50,057 bases of DNA from Flavobacterium solisilvae. Lineage in GTDB: Bacteria; Bacteroidota; Bacteroidia; Flavobacteriales; Flavobacteriaceae. Both the position numbers and the translations under genes were made by a program. Below are positions 7,325-14,619 of this stretch, one piece after another. The stretch spans positions 1 through 50,057 of the forward strand of contig NZ_JAAMPT010000196.1 in the NCBI RefSeq assembly GCF_012911605.1, given 5' to 3'. How positions within the stretch are numbered: position 1 is the stretch's first letter; every line of letters starts with the position of its first letter. Below the pieces are notes generated by a model that saw only the letters and a program-made list of their open reading frames with translations, made no database searches and was not told where the DNA came from.

Positions 7325-8140
7325 ATGGTTACATTACAAAACGTTATCGAAACGGCTTGGGACAACCGAGCTTTACTACAAGAAGAATTAACAATTAACG
7401 CTATCAAAGAAGTTATTGCTTTGCTTGACGAAGGAACTTTGCGTGTTGCTGAACCAACAGCCGATGGTTGGCAAGTAAACGAATGGGTTAAGAAAGCGGT
7501 TGTAATGTATTTTCCAATCCAAAAAATGGAAACTTGGGAAGCCGGAATTTTTGAATACCACGACAAAATGTTGTTAAAAACGGGTTACGCCGAAAAAGGA
7601 ATTCGAGTTGTTCCACCAGCAACAGCAAGATATGGTGCTTATATTTCTAAAGGTGTGATTTTAATGCCAAGTTATGTAAACATTGGCGCTTATGTTGACG
7701 AAGGAACAATGGTTGATACTTGGGCAACGGTTGGAAGTTGTGCTCAAATTGGTAAAGACGTTCACCTTTCTGGTGGCGTTGGAATTGGTGGTGTTTTGGA
7801 ACCATTGCAAGCTGCACCAGTAATTATTGAAGATGGCGCATTTATTGGTTCGAGATGTATTGTAGTTGAAGGTGTTCGTGTAGAGAAAGAAGCGGTTCTT
7901 GGTGCCAATGTTTGCTTAACCGCTTCAACCAAAATTATCGACGTTACTGGCGATGAACCACTTGAATACAAAGGATTTGTTCCAGCACGTTCGGTTGTAA
8001 TTCCAGGAAGTTATACTAAAAAATTTGCTGCTGGAGATTATCAAGTTCCATGTGCATTAATCATTGGAACAAGAAAACCATCAACCGATTTAAAAACGTC
8101 TCTTAATAATGCATTGAGAGAATATGATGTAGCAGTTTAG
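7325..8140 (+). CDS. dapD: Tetrahydrodipicolinate N-succinyltransferase
   Basis: A 271-residue cytoplasmic enzyme. It succinylates 2,3,4,5-tetrahydropyridine-2,6-dicarboxylate with succinyl-CoA, in the succinylase branch of lysine and diaminopimelate synthesis. Residues 1-95 are the helical N-terminal domain. From about residue 100 the hexapeptide repeats of a left-handed beta helix are visible (VNIGAYVDEGTMVDTWATVG, then HLSGGVGIGGVLEP and EDGAFIGSRCIVVEGVRVEK). The length matches the family (about 270). It is a single transcription unit with its own promoter and a terminator at 8164-8212. Confidence 0.96.
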   Translation: MVTLQNVIETAWDNRALLQEELTINAIKEVIALLDEGTLRVAEPTADGWQVNEWVKKAVVMYFPIQKMETWEAGIFEYHDKMLLKTGYAEKGIRVVPPATARYGAYISKGVILMPSYVNIGAYVDEGTMVDTWATVGSCAQIGKDVHLSGGVGIGGVLEPLQAAPVIIEDGAFIGSRCIVVEGVRVEKEAVLGANVCLTASTKIIDVTGDEPLEYKGFVPARSVVIPGSYTKKFAAGDYQVPCALIIGTRKPSTDLKTSLNNALREYDVAV

Positions 8141-8163
8141 TTTTCTGAAATAAAAAATATAGT

Positions 8164-8212
8164 AAAATCTATGAGTTTATCGCCAATTGGGTAAGCTCAT
8201 AGATTTTTTTTA
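8164..8212 (+). terminator. Terminator of dapD, overlapping the end of the converging gene
   Basis: A perfect 12-bp stem (8164-8175 with 8196-8207) closes a 20-nt loop, with a T tract beginning inside the right arm. The opposing glycosyltransferase frame ends at 8169, inside the left arm. The element is thus both dapD terminator and coding sequence of the last dozen or so codons on the other strand. Confidence 0.8.
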
Positions 8213-9284
8213 TTTGTTTTTCTTGGAAGTGATTTTCAATGATGTGTTCTCTTCCTGCTTGTCCCATTTCTTTAGCTTTAGCTGGATTTTCTAGAAGTTG
8301 TATCATAAAATCTGCCATAGCATTTTCGTCTTTTTCTTCAACTAAAAAACCTGTTTTCCCGTGAATTACGGCTTCTTTAATTCCGCCATGAAGTGTGCTT
8401 ACAACCGGTAAAGCCGAAGCACTTGCCTCTAGAATTCCGAGTGGCGTTCCTTCCATATCGCCATTAGAAGCTGTAATAGAATGTTGTACAAACGCCAATG
8501 AATTCCCCATCAAATTAGCAATTTCATCCGAATTAAGAACGCCAGTAAAATGAACCGAATTTGAAATATTTAATTCATCAACTAGTTTTTGACATTCTTC
8601 ATACAAACCAGTTTTTCCACCAACCATAACTAATTTAGCTTCGGGAAATTGTTGTAATGCTTTATTGAACGCTCGAATGGTAAACAGTGGACCTTTTTTT
8701 TCTGTAAATCGTCCAACAGCTAAAAAAGTATTGGTATTGTTGTTTTCGGATATTGGTTTGAATTTTGAAACATCAACACCATAAGGAATAAGCTTCAGTT
8801 TTTCGGGAATTGCTCCAACTGCTATTAACTTATTTTTCATGACTTCTGAAACTGCAATAGTGAAAGTTGCATATTCAAACATCGCTTTGTATTTGGTTTT
8901 GTACTCTTTCAAAAGCTTTTTGTCGGTTGCATCATGTCCATGAAAAATTACAACTAACGGAATATTCAACGCTTTACAAACTGGTACCATGTGCGCGCCA
9001 GGCATTCCATAATTTGCCAAAACAACTTCGATTTTATTGTCTTTCAGGTATTTTTTTACGGCATAATTTCCGAAGAAATTGTTTCTTCCTAAAAACAATT
9101 TTACCACTTTGTGCATTGCCCATAAAAATTTAGACGTCAACAAAGTTCCGTCTTCTTTTTTTTCAGGAAGTCGTCCGCTATGAATAGTGTATACATCAGC
9201 CCAATTTTTAAAACCCGCAATTTGATCACGAATAAAAGTTTCGGAATAAGCATTTCTACTGGAACGAGTTATACAAATACGCAT
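8169..9284 (-). CDS. GT4-family glycosyltransferase
   Basis: A 371-residue GT-B enzyme of the GT4 type. The N-terminal acceptor domain has VVIFHGHDATDKKLL near residue 115. The C-terminal donor domain begins with FLAVGRFTEKKGPLFTIRAF near residue 188, and the EGTPLGILEASASALPVVST loop near 285 carries the nucleotide-sugar E-x7-E type signature. There is no membrane anchor. It is likely to transfer a sugar during surface-polysaccharide or lipopolysaccharide synthesis; the sugar is unknown. It is 18 bp downstream of a GT2 gene in the same direction and probably the last gene of that operon. Confidence 0.88.
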   Translation of the reverse strand: MRICITRSSRNAYSETFIRDQIAGFKNWADVYTIHSGRLPEKKEDGTLLTSKFLWAMHKVVKLFLGRNNFFGNYAVKKYLKDNKIEVVLANYGMPGAHMVPVCKALNIPLVVIFHGHDATDKKLLKEYKTKYKAMFEYATFTIAVSEVMKNKLIAVGAIPEKLKLIPYGVDVSKFKPISENNNTNTFLAVGRFTEKKGPLFTIRAFNKALQQFPEAKLVMVGGKTGLYEECQKLVDELNISNSVHFTGVLNSDEIANLMGNSLAFVQHSITASNGDMEGTPLGILEASASALPVVSTLHGGIKEAVIHGKTGFLVEEKDENAMADFMIQLLENPAKAKEMGQAGREHIIENHFQEKQIKKIYELTQLAINS

Positions 9285-9302
9285 AGCTTTTTTTGAGTTT
9301 AA

Positions 9303-10118
9303 TTAAAGATTAGAATCAATACCGATTGATGTTTTGACTACTTTATTTTTTCGGGTGTTTTCTCGGATAGCATGATTTTTTTTCCATGTTTCTTCGTTTA
9401 CGTAACCGCGTTTATGATCAAGATGAACACAAATAGCTGAATAACGTATTTGTTTGGATTTCAATCCTTTGTTAAAAAGTCTTTCACCCAGTTCTCTATC
9501 TTGTCCGCCATATTGCATTTCTTGATTAAAACCGTTGACTTCCATCAAATCTTGTTTCCAACCCGAAGAATTATGTCCGTTCCAAGAAGCATTGGTTGGT
9601 GTTACAAAATTTAAGATTTTGGAACCTAAACCCGAGGATAAAAATTTAATATTTTTAAAACTTGACGGCAAACCATTGGCTTTTAACCAATTCAAATCAA
9701 AACATCTTTGATTGATAATATCGTCTTTGGAAATTAATTTGGAAATATCCATTGGCAATTTAAAATATCCGCCAGAAAGGAAATAGCCTTTTTCTCTGAA
9801 CTTATCATGAACTTCTACAAAATCTTTCCTTGGAATACAATCACCATCAGTAAAAATTAAATAATCGGAAGTTGAAGCTAAAATGGCTTTATTCAAAATT
9901 TGCGATTTCTGAAAACCATTATCTTCTTGCCAAACGTGAATAATTGGAATATCAATTTCAGATCTTAATTTGTCTATCAAATTTTTGGTAGCTTCACGCG
10001 AACCGTCATCGGCAATTATAATTTCGAAGTTTCGAAACGTTTGCACGCTAAAACCTAGTATCACTTTTTCAAGCCATTCTTCTGAATTATAAGTACTAAA
10101 TATGACCGATATTTCCAT
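9303..10118 (-). CDS. GT2-family glycosyltransferase (copy 1 of a tandem pair)
   Basis: A 271-residue GT-A enzyme. FEIIIADDGSREATKNL near residue 35 holds the nucleotide-binding Asp pair. FTDGDCIPRKDF near residue 90 is the metal-binding DxD. SWNGHNSSGWKQDLMEVNGF and YGGQDRELGERL near residues 180-212 form the galactosyltransferase-like C-terminal domain with its G-G-x-D-x-E catalytic segment. It is cytoplasmic. It is a close paralogue of the next gene upstream over its whole length. The pair plus the GT4 gene point to assembly of a surface glycan; donor and acceptor cannot be read from the sequence. Confidence 0.88.
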   Translation of the reverse strand: MEISVIFSTYNSEEWLEKVILGFSVQTFRNFEIIIADDGSREATKNLIDKLRSEIDIPIIHVWQEDNGFQKSQILNKAILASTSDYLIFTDGDCIPRKDFVEVHDKFREKGYFLSGGYFKLPMDISKLISKDDIINQRCFDLNWLKANGLPSSFKNIKFLSSGLGSKILNFVTPTNASWNGHNSSGWKQDLMEVNGFNQEMQYGGQDRELGERLFNKGLKSKQIRYSAICVHLDHKRGYVNEETWKKNHAIRENTRKNKVVKTSIGIDSNL

Positions 10119-10151
10119 TTATTTTAATTTTCGTTGCAAAATTACACTTTT

Positions 10152-10964
10152 TTATTCTTTGTCAATTCCTGATGTTATCCAAGTAACTTTATTCTTTTGA
10201 TTAAATTTTCGAACTTCGGAATTGAATTTCACTTTTTCGGGATTGACATAACTTCTAGTATGATCGAGATGAACGCAAATTGCAGAATAGCGTATTTGTT
10301 TAGACAACAACCCATTATTAAACAATCGTTCACCCATTTCTCGATCTTCGCCACCATATTCTAACAATTCATTAAAACCATTTATCGCTAGAATATCATT
10401 TTTAAATCCGGAAGAATTATGTCCGTTCCAAGAACGCTTTGTTGGAGTAATCCAATTCATAAAACCAGCAAAATAACGATTTCCTGTAAGCTTTGATAAT
10501 TTGAAATTTGTTTTCAATCCTTGCTTTTTCAACCAAGAAATTTTGAAACAATCTTGATTGATAATGTCGTCATCTGAAATAGTTTTGGAAATCGACATTG
10601 GCAATTTAAAATAACCACCTGAAAGAAAAAATCCGTTCTCCTTGTATTGTAAATGTGTTTCCACAAAATCTTTTCTTGGAACGCAATCACCATCGGTAAA
10701 AAGCAAATAGTCAGAACTGGATTGAAGTATGGCTTGATTGAGAATTTTACATTTTCTAAAACCTAAATCTTCGTGCCAAACGTGTTGAATGGGGTGAAGA
10801 AACTTTTGCTGAAAAAAATCAATTACTGCTTTAGTTTTTGAAGTCGAACCATCATCGGCAATGATTATCTCAAAATCTTTTTCTGACTGTACAGAATATC
10901 CCAGCAACACTTTGTGCAACCATTCTTCGGAATTGTAAGTAGAGATAATTATGGACAACTTCAT
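10152..10964 (-). CDS. GT2-family glycosyltransferase (copy 2 of a tandem pair)
   Basis: A 270-residue GT-A enzyme starting MKLSIIISTYNSEEWLHKVL. The in-frame TTG at 10973 is a poorer start than the ATG at 10964. It has the same landmarks as copy 1: IIIADDGSTSKTKAVIDF, LLFTDGDCVPRKDF, RSWNGHNSSGFKNDILAING and YGGEDREMGERL. It retains all catalytic acidic residues, so neither copy looks decayed. The two genes are 33 bp apart and read in the same direction, an evident tandem duplication. Divergence in the middle (residues 130-175) could reflect a change of acceptor. It is the first gene of the GT2-GT2-GT4 group. Confidence 0.88.
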   Translation of the reverse strand: MKLSIIISTYNSEEWLHKVLLGYSVQSEKDFEIIIADDGSTSKTKAVIDFFQQKFLHPIQHVWHEDLGFRKCKILNQAILQSSSDYLLFTDGDCVPRKDFVETHLQYKENGFFLSGGYFKLPMSISKTISDDDIINQDCFKISWLKKQGLKTNFKLSKLTGNRYFAGFMNWITPTKRSWNGHNSSGFKNDILAINGFNELLEYGGEDREMGERLFNNGLLSKQIRYSAICVHLDHTRSYVNPEKVKFNSEVRKFNQKNKVTWITSGIDKE

Positions 10965-11077
10965 ACTATACAAACATAAAGAATAAATTGGATTTTAAGC
11001 AAAAGTTGGACTATCGTTTTTTAGGATTGAAAAAAAAACTAATTTTACCAAAAATACTATGACCAATCTCAAAACAA

Positions 11078-12055
11078 ATGACCAATCAACTGAAAAGCAA
11101 TTTTGATATCGATGCTGTAATTTTATGGGTTGATGGAAGCGATGAAAAGCATATCCAAAAATTATCGCAATATGTTGAAAACAAATCTTTACTGGATAAA
11201 AAAGGTTTTTTAACGCGCTATTTACAAGTTGATGAGATTGAATATTGTGTAAAATCAATACAACGATTTGCGCCTTATGTTCGAAATATTTACATCATTA
11301 CAGACAATCAAATTCCTTCGTTTTTAAAAAATCAATCCAATAATTCGGAATTTGAAAACGTAAAAATCATTGATCATAAAGTCATTTTTAAAGGATTTGA
11401 ACAGTATTTACCAACGTTTAACTGCTATCCAATTGAAACAATGATGTCGCGAATTCCCGATTTGGCTGAACATTTCATTTATTTTAACGACGATATGTTT
11501 ATTGTAAAAGAAACCAAACCAACCGATTTTTTTACAGCCAATGGTTATCCAGTTTTGAGAGGAAAATGGACCAATTTTGACACTAATAGTTTTAAAGAAT
11601 TTTTGAGAAAAATTGGCATCAAAAAACGACGCATTTCAAAAGTTACTTATAAAAAATCTCAGGAAAACTCGGCTAAAATGCTTGGAATGAATCGCTATTT
11701 AAAAGTTAGTCACACGCCTTTCCCGATGCGAAAATCTACTTTTAACGATTACCTTGATAAAAATACTGACATTATGATTAACAGTATCAAACATCGTTTT
11801 AGAGATTCATCACATTTTATGATACAACTTCATGCAGCACATTTGGAAATATTGAACAATACTTATGAACTGAAAAAAAACTACAATTTAGTTCATTTTG
11901 GTTCTACTGAAAAATCGATGCTTTGGATAAAATCGAAGTTGTTTTTAACTGAAAAAGACAAAAGCAAACTATTCGTAAACATTCAAAGTCTGGACCTTTA
12001 TCCAAAAGAAAAAATTGATTATGTCCTGAATTGGTTAGATAGAATTTTGAAGTGA
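11078..12055 (+). CDS. Stealth-family sugar-phosphate transferase
   Basis: A 325-residue protein with the conserved regions of Stealth proteins, the family of bacterial capsule hexose-1-phosphate transferases and eukaryotic GlcNAc-1-phosphotransferase. CR1 is DAVILWVDGSDE at residues 12-23. CR2 spans YCVKSIQRFAPYVRNIYIIT, LPTFNCYPIE and EHFIYFNDDMFI, ending near 141. A CR3-like SHTPFPMRKS lies near residue 210, and RFRDSSHFMIQLH may represent CR4. It is divergent from the GT2 pair, 113 bp away, and its stop codon abuts the converging toxin gene without a gap. It would join sugars by a phosphodiester link in a surface polymer; the exact sugar is unknown. Confidence 0.85.
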   Translation: MTNQLKSNFDIDAVILWVDGSDEKHIQKLSQYVENKSLLDKKGFLTRYLQVDEIEYCVKSIQRFAPYVRNIYIITDNQIPSFLKNQSNNSEFENVKIIDHKVIFKGFEQYLPTFNCYPIETMMSRIPDLAEHFIYFNDDMFIVKETKPTDFFTANGYPVLRGKWTNFDTNSFKEFLRKIGIKKRRISKVTYKKSQENSAKMLGMNRYLKVSHTPFPMRKSTFNDYLDKNTDIMINSIKHRFRDSSHFMIQLHAAHLEILNNTYELKKNYNLVHFGSTEKSMLWIKSKLFLTEKDKSKLFVNIQSLDLYPKEKIDYVLNWLDRILK

Positions 12056-12361
12056 TTATTTTAACTTTCTTTTTTTGGGACTTTGCCTATTTGAGAAAAA
12101 AGATATAATTTCAACTTGATTATTTGTAACTCTATAATATAAAGTGTTATATGTCAAAACAACAGCTCTTCTAATATCTTTTTTAACATCGGACACTTGA
12201 AATAAATTCGGGTTTTGAGAAATTAGAGATACTATTTCTTCCAATTTATTGGCTAAATTTCGTAGCTCTTTTTCTGTCCAATGTTCTTCAAGATATGTAA
12301 TGGTTTTTTCAAGTTCTTTTAGAGCGTTATCAGTCCAAAGAATTTTATAACCATTTTTCAT
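12056..12361 (-). CDS. RelE/ParE-family toxin
   Basis: A 101-residue basic protein of the type II RelE/ParE superfamily. Visible features are WTDNALKELEKTITYLEEHW at residues 10-29, the following helix EIVSLISQNPNLFQ, and the strand core RRAVVLTYNTLYYRVTNNQV. The start overlaps the antitoxin gene by 17 bp, the usual antitoxin-first order. Its stop codon touches that of the Stealth gene on the other strand. RelE members cleave ribosome-bound mRNA and ParE members poison gyrase; the sequence does not decide which. It appears intact. Confidence 0.85.
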   Translation of the reverse strand: MKNGYKILWTDNALKELEKTITYLEEHWTEKELRNLANKLEEIVSLISQNPNLFQVSDVKKDIRRAVVLTYNTLYYRVTNNQVEIISFFSNRQSPKKRKLK

Positions 12362-12584
12362 ATAATTTTCTTGCGTTGGAATGTGGATTTAACTTACCTG
12401 AATCGGCATCATTTATACCATTTTCAATAGATTTCTTTTCGCTTTCAGAAATTGAATCCCACCAATCTTTAGTTTCATTTTTTCTTAAATCCATTATTTT
12501 TTCAATAATAACGACATCTTCAATAGTTGAAAGCCATTGAATTAATTCTAATTTTTTGCTTTGTAAGTTCAATTCAATATTCAT
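12345..12584 (-). CDS. Antitoxin of the RelE/ParE pair
   Basis: A 79-residue acidic protein typical of short Bacteroidota antitoxins: an N-terminal helical part, then KDWWDSISESEKKSIENGIN and a C-terminal segment that would wrap the toxin. No DNA-binding fold is obvious, so autorepression is uncertain. It precedes and overlaps the toxin gene. A -7 box TATTTTTG is at 12611-12604, 20 bp before the ATG. Confidence 0.8.
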   Translation of the reverse strand: MNIELNLQSKKLELIQWLSTIEDVVIIEKIMDLRKNETKDWWDSISESEKKSIENGINDADSGKLNPHSNARKLYEKWL

Positions 12585-12603
12585 AACACCATATTTAGTC
12601 TTT

Positions 12604-12611
12604 CAAAAATA
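12604..12611 (-). promoter_or_regulatory. -7 box of the toxin-antitoxin operon
   Basis: On the minus strand this reads TATTTTTG, a TAnnTTTG match, 19 bp upstream of the antitoxin ATG. Confidence 0.4.
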
Positions 12612-12653
12612 CAACTATTTTCAATACTAGCTATTTAGTTTAACTACAAATAT

Positions 12654-13535
12654 CTATTGTGGTTTCTTATTCCTATGCTTCCATCTTTTGTGCGTCCAAA
12701 GATAAAATTCTGGAGCTTCCAAGATTTGTTGTTCTACTTTTCTTAGAAAGATTTCAGTAATTTCATAATCGGGAACTGACTTGGCATCATTCGTTAAAAG
12801 TTCCAATTCGGCTTCATAAAAACCTCTTTTTACTTTTTTGATTTTCATAAACATTATGTTCATGTCAAATTTTTTAGCAAGCATTTCGGCACCAGTATAA
12901 ACAGGAACTTCAATTCCCATAAAATTACTCCAATAGGTTTTTTGTTTTACTTGTGGCGATTGATCACTGGCAAAACCATACAAACCTTTCACTCCTTTTT
13001 CATTGTTTGATTCAATAGTTGGAACGGTTTCTTTGGTCGTAATCAAGTATGCCTTAAAACGTGAACGTATTTTTTTTACTAAATCGTCAAAATACTTATT
13101 ATTTATTCGTTTATAAATTGCAAAACCATCAAAAGTAATTTGGCTATTAATAGAAATACTCCATTCATAACTAGCATAATGACCACACATTAAAGCGATG
13201 CTTTTTCCTTCTTTTTCTAATTCTAAATAATAGTCAATATTTTTAAATTTAAATCGTTTCTCTATTTCTTTGACAGAAATTGTCATCGTTTTTATCATTT
13301 CAAGAAACATATCACACAAATGTTTATATGATTTCTTTTCGATAAGAAGTCGTTCCTTTTCACTCAAATGAGGCAAAGCCAAAGCTAAATTCTCTCGAAC
13401 TGTTTTTTTTCGGTAACCAATAATTCGGTAAACCAAAATATAAACACAGTCTGAAAAAATGTACAGCAATCTGAACGGCAGAATTGAAATTAAAAAAAGG
13501 ATTGGATATAAAAGTATATAAAGTAGAAATTGCAT
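12654..13535 (-). CDS. LpxL/HtrB-like acyltransferase
   Basis: A 293-residue membrane-anchored acyltransferase. One hydrophobic segment spans residues 1-35. The catalytic motif is GHYASYEW, with H119 and E124 giving the HX4D/E pattern. FASDQSPQVKQKTYW and VPVYTGAEMLAKKF follow as in the LABLAT domain of lipid A (Kdo2-lipid A) late acyltransferases. It should add a secondary acyl chain to lipid A at the cytoplasmic face. The frame extends 29 codons upstream but would cross the tsaC start; the -7 box at 13550-13557 fixes the ATG at 13535. It is divergent from tsaC. Confidence 0.88.
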   Translation of the reverse strand: MQFLLYILLYPILFLISILPFRLLYIFSDCVYILVYRIIGYRKKTVRENLALALPHLSEKERLLIEKKSYKHLCDMFLEMIKTMTISVKEIEKRFKFKNIDYYLELEKEGKSIALMCGHYASYEWSISINSQITFDGFAIYKRINNKYFDDLVKKIRSRFKAYLITTKETVPTIESNNEKGVKGLYGFASDQSPQVKQKTYWSNFMGIEVPVYTGAEMLAKKFDMNIMFMKIKKVKRGFYEAELELLTNDAKSVPDYEITEIFLRKVEQQILEAPEFYLWTHKRWKHRNKKPQ

Positions 13536-13549
13536 TTTTATTTTTTTTG

Positions 13550-13593
13550 CAAATATAACCAAAACTAAATTCTGATTGTTTACCTTATCTTTG
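13550..13593. promoter_or_regulatory. Divergent -7 boxes for the acyltransferase and tsaC
   Basis: On the minus strand 13557-13550 reads TATATTTG; on the plus strand 13586-13593 reads TATCTTTG. The two face away from each other 28 bp apart and set the start of each neighbouring gene. Confidence 0.5.
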
Positions 13594-13611
13594 CTAAAAT
13601 TTTGAAAAAAA

Positions 13612-14178
13612 ATGAATATCAACGAAGAAGTTCATAACGCCTTTGAAGTAATCCAAAACGGTGGAATTATTCTTTATCCAACTGATACGGTTTGGGGAAT
13701 TGGTTGTGATGCAACAAATCCTGAAGCGATTAAAAAAATCTATGCTTTAAAACAACGCGAAGAAAGCAAAAGCATGATTGTACTAATGAATGGCGAAAAA
13801 ATGATGTACAATGTTTTCAAAGATATTCCAGAAGTTGCATGGCAAATACTGGATTTATCCGAAAAACCAACGACTTTAATTCTTGATAATCCAAGAAATG
13901 TTGCTCAAAACGTTATTGCAGAAGACAAAACTCTTGGCGTAAGAATTGTCAAAGAACCATTTTGCTTCAAATTGATGGAACGAATGAAAAAACCATTGGT
14001 ATCGACTTCGGCAAATATTTCTGGAATGTTTACTCCAAAATCTTTCAAAGAAATTGCTCCCGAAATTATAAATGGTGTTGACTATGTTGTAAATTTGCAC
14101 CGCGAAAAAATTTGTGACAAACCATCAACAATTATTAAGTTGACCAATGATAGTCAAGTAACGATTATTAGAAAATAA
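13612..14178 (+). CDS. tsaC: Threonylcarbamoyl-AMP synthase (TsaC/YrdC type)
   Basis: A 188-residue YrdC-domain enzyme that makes threonylcarbamoyl-AMP from threonine, bicarbonate and ATP for the t6A37 modification of tRNAs. The signature IILYPTDTVWGIGCDA lies at residues 19-34. ALKQREESKSMIVLM carries the KxR element, and PLVSTSANISG carries the SxN element that separates TsaC from YciO. The C-terminal Sua5 domain is absent, so it is the short form. It ends one base before the left inverted repeat at 14179. Without the repeat cassette it would be directly followed by cca, another tRNA-maturation gene. Confidence 0.92.
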   Translation: MNINEEVHNAFEVIQNGGIILYPTDTVWGIGCDATNPEAIKKIYALKQREESKSMIVLMNGEKMMYNVFKDIPEVAWQILDLSEKPTTLILDNPRNVAQNVIAEDKTLGVRIVKEPFCFKLMERMKKPLVSTSANISGMFTPKSFKEIAPEIINGVDYVVNLHREKICDKPSTIIKLTNDSQVTIIRK

Positions 14179-14205
14179 TTTTACCGCAAATTCGCAAATT
14201 ATTTT
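14179..14205 (+). repeat. Left 27-bp inverted repeat of the GxxExxY cassette
   Basis: This segment begins right after the tsaC stop and is the exact reverse complement of 14591-14617 (27 of 27). Its core is ACCGCAAATTCGCAAATT. In RNA the two copies would pair across the GxxExxY gene. Confidence 0.95.
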
Positions 14206-14213
14206 ATTTTAAC

Positions 14214-14597
14214 ATGGAAGAATATTTACACAAAGAGGAAAGCTACAAAATTGTAGGTGTTCTTTATGAAGTTCATAAAAATCTTGGAAAGGGTTTTTCT
14301 GAAATTGTTTATAAAGATGCTATTGAATATGAGCTTAACCAACTTAATATTCCATTTGAAAGAGAAAAAGAATTTGTTGTAAACTATAAAAGCACAACAT
14401 TAAAACACAAATTTTACGCTGATTTTGTAGTTTATGATAAAATAATTCTCGAAATAAAAACGGTGGATTGTTTCAATAATAGTCATTACAATCAATGTTT
14501 AAATTATTTGAAAATCTCTAATAATGAGTTAGCCATTTTAGCAAATTTTAATCTAATCTCATTGGAATACAAAAGAATAGTAAGTTCAAGAAAATAA
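14214..14597 (+). CDS. GxxExxY family protein
   Basis: A 127-residue protein of the GxxExxY family (PDDEXK_3-like). The name motif is GFSEIVY near residue 26, and the nuclease-like acidic core continues with FYADFVVYDKIILEIKTVD (D, E-x-K) around residues 65-83. The EIK motif and preceding Asp are kept, so a metal-dependent nuclease is plausible, though no function is proven for the family. It is bounded by perfect 27-bp inverted repeats. Its stop codon lies inside the right one, which ends 2 bp before the cca start. It interrupts an otherwise tight tsaC-cca pair and looks like an inserted unit. Confidence 0.88.
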   Translation: MEEYLHKEESYKIVGVLYEVHKNLGKGFSEIVYKDAIEYELNQLNIPFEREKEFVVNYKSTTLKHKFYADFVVYDKIILEIKTVDCFNNSHYNQCLNYLKISNNELAILANFNLISLEYKRIVSSRK

Positions 14598-14617
14598 TTT
14601 GCGAATTTGCGGTAAAA
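14591..14617 (-). repeat. Right 27-bp inverted repeat of the GxxExxY cassette
   Basis: Exact reverse complement of 14179-14205. It contains the GxxExxY stop codon (14595-14597) and ends 2 bp upstream of the cca ATG, so it occupies the place of the cca ribosome-binding site. Confidence 0.95.
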
Positions 14618-14619
14618 TC

